Assembly (NCBI GenBank): GCA_009843585.1
Contig: VYDC01000052.1
Span: 1-5,984, forward strand
From: Chloroflexota bacterium
GTDB lineage: Bacteria; Chloroflexota; Dehalococcoidia; UBA2979
DNA: 5,984 nt
Direction of reading: 5' to 3'
The notes under the pieces were generated by a model. That model ran no database searches. It was given only the letters and a program-made list of their open reading frames with translations, and had not been told where the DNA came from. A program made the translations under genes and the position numbers. Positions 4,774 through 5,984 of this stretch are shown here, one piece after another (position 1 is the stretch's first letter; each line of letters begins with the position of its first letter).

Positions 4774-5973
4774 CTACCGGGGCAGCGCGAGCACGCGCCC
4801 GGCCGTGGTGTTGAGCGCGTTCTCGACGGTGCCGCCGTTGTGCGCGCCGGCGATGTGCGCCATGTAGCGGCGCTGCCAGCGCGCCCGCATCGGCGCGTGC
4901 TCGGGGGACTCCTGGCCCACCTGGCCGGCGAGGCCGAGCATCTCGCCCCCGAAGCGCACGTGCTCCTGCGCGTAATGCTTCCACCACACCTCCTTGACGG
5001 AGGTCTCCTTGTCCGGAGCCAGGCCGCCGCGCTCCATGACGGAGGCGACCCGGTAGGCGAGCAGCCGCATCGTGCGCACGTAGATGGCGTAGTCGGCGAT
5101 GCCGTCCTGCACCCAGGAATCGTCTATGAGCGGCCGTCCGTCCTCGCCCGCGCGCCCCGCGGCCACCCGGACGAGCCCGTCGAGATCGACCTGCTCCGAC
5201 GCCCAGCCGCCGAGGCCGGAGCCGCCGATGCCGGCGGCGCGCGACTGGTTGAGGGAGGCGATGAGGTGGTAGAAGCCGCGGTTCTCCTCGCCGATGAGGG
5301 AGTCGGCGGGGACCCGCACGTCCTCGAAGAACACCTGGTTGACCCGGTAGCCGTCCATCGTCCACAGCGGCGTGACCTGGACGCCGCGCGTCCTCGGGTC
5401 GATCACCATCAGCGAGAGACCGCGGTGCTTGGGCGCCTCCTGGTCGGTGCGCACCATGAGGCACAGCCACTCCGAGTCCTGGATGTGCTCCGTGTACATC
5501 TTGGAGCCGTTGATCACCCACTCGTCGCCGTCGCGGTCGGCCCGGGTCTCCACGGAGCCCAGGTCGGTGCCGGCGTTGGGCTCGGTCAGCCCGAAGGCCC
5601 AGGTCACCTCGCCGCGGGTGATCGGCGGGAGGTGCCTGCGCCGCTGCGCCTCCGTGCCCCAGTGCACGATGCCGGGCCCGACGAAGTTGGCCGCGACCTG
5701 GTGCGATGCCATCGGCGCATGCGCCGCGGCCATCTCCTCGTCGAAGGCGACGCGATGCCAGATGGAGGCGCCCCGGCCGCCGTCCTCGACGGGCCAGGTC
5801 ATCGTGAGCCAGCCCTGCTCGCCGATCTCGCGCGTGATGCGCTTGTTGAAGCCGTGGTAGTAGTCGGTGCAGTGCCGGAACTCGTCCTCGACCTCGGGGG
5901 TCAGGCGCTCAGCAAGGAAGCCCCGCACCTCCTGGCGGAACGCCTCCACGTCCTCGGTGAACGAGAAGTCCAC
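4774..5973 (-). CDS. Acyl-CoA dehydrogenase family flavoprotein
   Basis: A full-length 399-residue acyl-CoA dehydrogenase (family members are usually about 380-400). The N-terminal helical domain (1-120) opens MDFSFTEDVEAFRQEVRGFL. The middle beta domain has the FAD/substrate signature WAFGLTEPNAGTDL (125-138), then WVINGSKMYTEHIQ (152-165) and VFFEDVRVPADSLIGEENRG (214-233). The C-terminal helical domain ends NGGTVENALNTTAGRVLALP (379-398), matching the family tail GGTxEIxxNxxAxRVLxLPR. It would oxidise an acyl-CoA at C2-C3 using FAD and pass electrons to an electron-transfer flavoprotein. The acyl substrate is unknown. At the position of the classic base (Glu before GT in medium-chain enzymes) there is Gly380, as in many members with this tail, so the base may lie elsewhere. 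The start codon is GTG at 5973, which fits the family N terminus. Only 11 bases precede it in the window, with no clear Shine-Dalgarno. The Dabb gene follows 182 bases downstream. Confidence 0.95.
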   Translation of the reverse strand: MDFSFTEDVEAFRQEVRGFLAERLTPEVEDEFRHCTDYYHGFNKRITREIGEQGWLTMTWPVEDGGRGASIWHRVAFDEEMAAAHAPMASHQVAANFVGPGIVHWGTEAQRRRHLPPITRGEVTWAFGLTEPNAGTDLGSVETRADRDGDEWVINGSKMYTEHIQDSEWLCLMVRTDQEAPKHRGLSLMVIDPRTRGVQVTPLWTMDGYRVNQVFFEDVRVPADSLIGEENRGFYHLIASLNQSRAAGIGGSGLGGWASEQVDLDGLVRVAAGRAGEDGRPLIDDSWVQDGIADYAIYVRTMRLLAYRVASVMERGGLAPDKETSVKEVWWKHYAQEHVRFGGEMLGLAGQVGQESPEHAPMRARWQRRYMAHIAGAHNGGTVENALNTTAGRVLALPR

Positions 5974-5984
5974 GGTCGGCGCTC

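Noticed and set aside
3863..4867. A 334-codon + strand open frame running from the VOC gene across the Dabb gene.
   Set aside because: It overlaps two well-supported genes in wrong frames and crosses the convergent boundary; the translation has no recognisable domain.
4592..5521. A 310-codon N-terminal extension of the Dabb reading frame, which would make a fused protein.
   Set aside because: The extension is mostly a shifted frame of the acyl-CoA dehydrogenase and the GC-rich gap. A strong Shine-Dalgarno and the family's normal N terminus both fix the start at 4591.
5372..5860. A 162-codon + strand open frame opposite the acyl-CoA dehydrogenase.
   Set aside because: No family motif, antisense to a strongly supported gene, and no convincing ribosome site.
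1..5984. Search for tRNA, rRNA, CRISPR repeats, transposase or integrase genes, and attachment sites.
   Set aside because: No cloverleaf-like segment, regularly spaced repeat, or mobile-element protein motif was seen by eye on either strand.

Overview
The window is very GC-rich DNA (well over 70% by eye, with G or C at almost every third codon position). It has short intergenic gaps, strong GGAGG-type ribosome binding sites and frequent GTG starts. This fits a high-GC actinobacterium. The small RemA-like gene at 3059-3412 resembles proteins I associate with the Thermoleophilia/Solirubrobacterales branch, but that placement is inference from memory. I see no mobile element, tRNA, rRNA or CRISPR array.

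Layout: five genes run on the + strand and two on the - strand, meeting tail to tail near 4260-4276. On the + strand: a single-domain, MetE-C-like zinc methyltransferase (6-1154), a 134-base gap, then a tight set of four genes: an amidohydrolase-2 protein (1289-2131), an alpha/beta-hydrolase-fold protein (2183-3022), a RemA/DUF370-like small protein (3059-3412) and a two-domain VOC/glyoxalase-fold protein (3429-4259). The gaps between these four are 51, 36 and 16 bases and each gene has its own Shine-Dalgarno, so they probably form one operon. On the - strand, an acyl-CoA dehydrogenase (5973-4774) lies upstream of a Dabb-type dimeric alpha/beta-barrel protein (4591-4277). The 182 bases between them hold nested inverted repeats and a possible promoter.

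Together this looks like part of a catabolic island for a CoA-linked or ring/lactone-type substrate: acyl-CoA dehydrogenation, C-C or ester/lactone hydrolysis (amidohydrolase, alpha/beta hydrolase), VOC chemistry, a Dabb protein and a C1-transfer enzyme. The substrate cannot be read from the sequence. Several of these enzymes lack textbook catalytic residues: the hydrolase has GSHTG instead of GxSxG and no His near the C terminus, the VOC protein lacks both C-terminal Glu ligands, the amidohydrolase has QxH instead of HxH, and the dehydrogenase has Gly at the usual Glu-base site. They are better called family members than given specific EC activities. The most unusual gene is the RemA-like protein inside the enzyme operon.

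No gene-free stretch exceeds 300 bases; the longest are 4592-4773 and 1155-1288, and both are described below.
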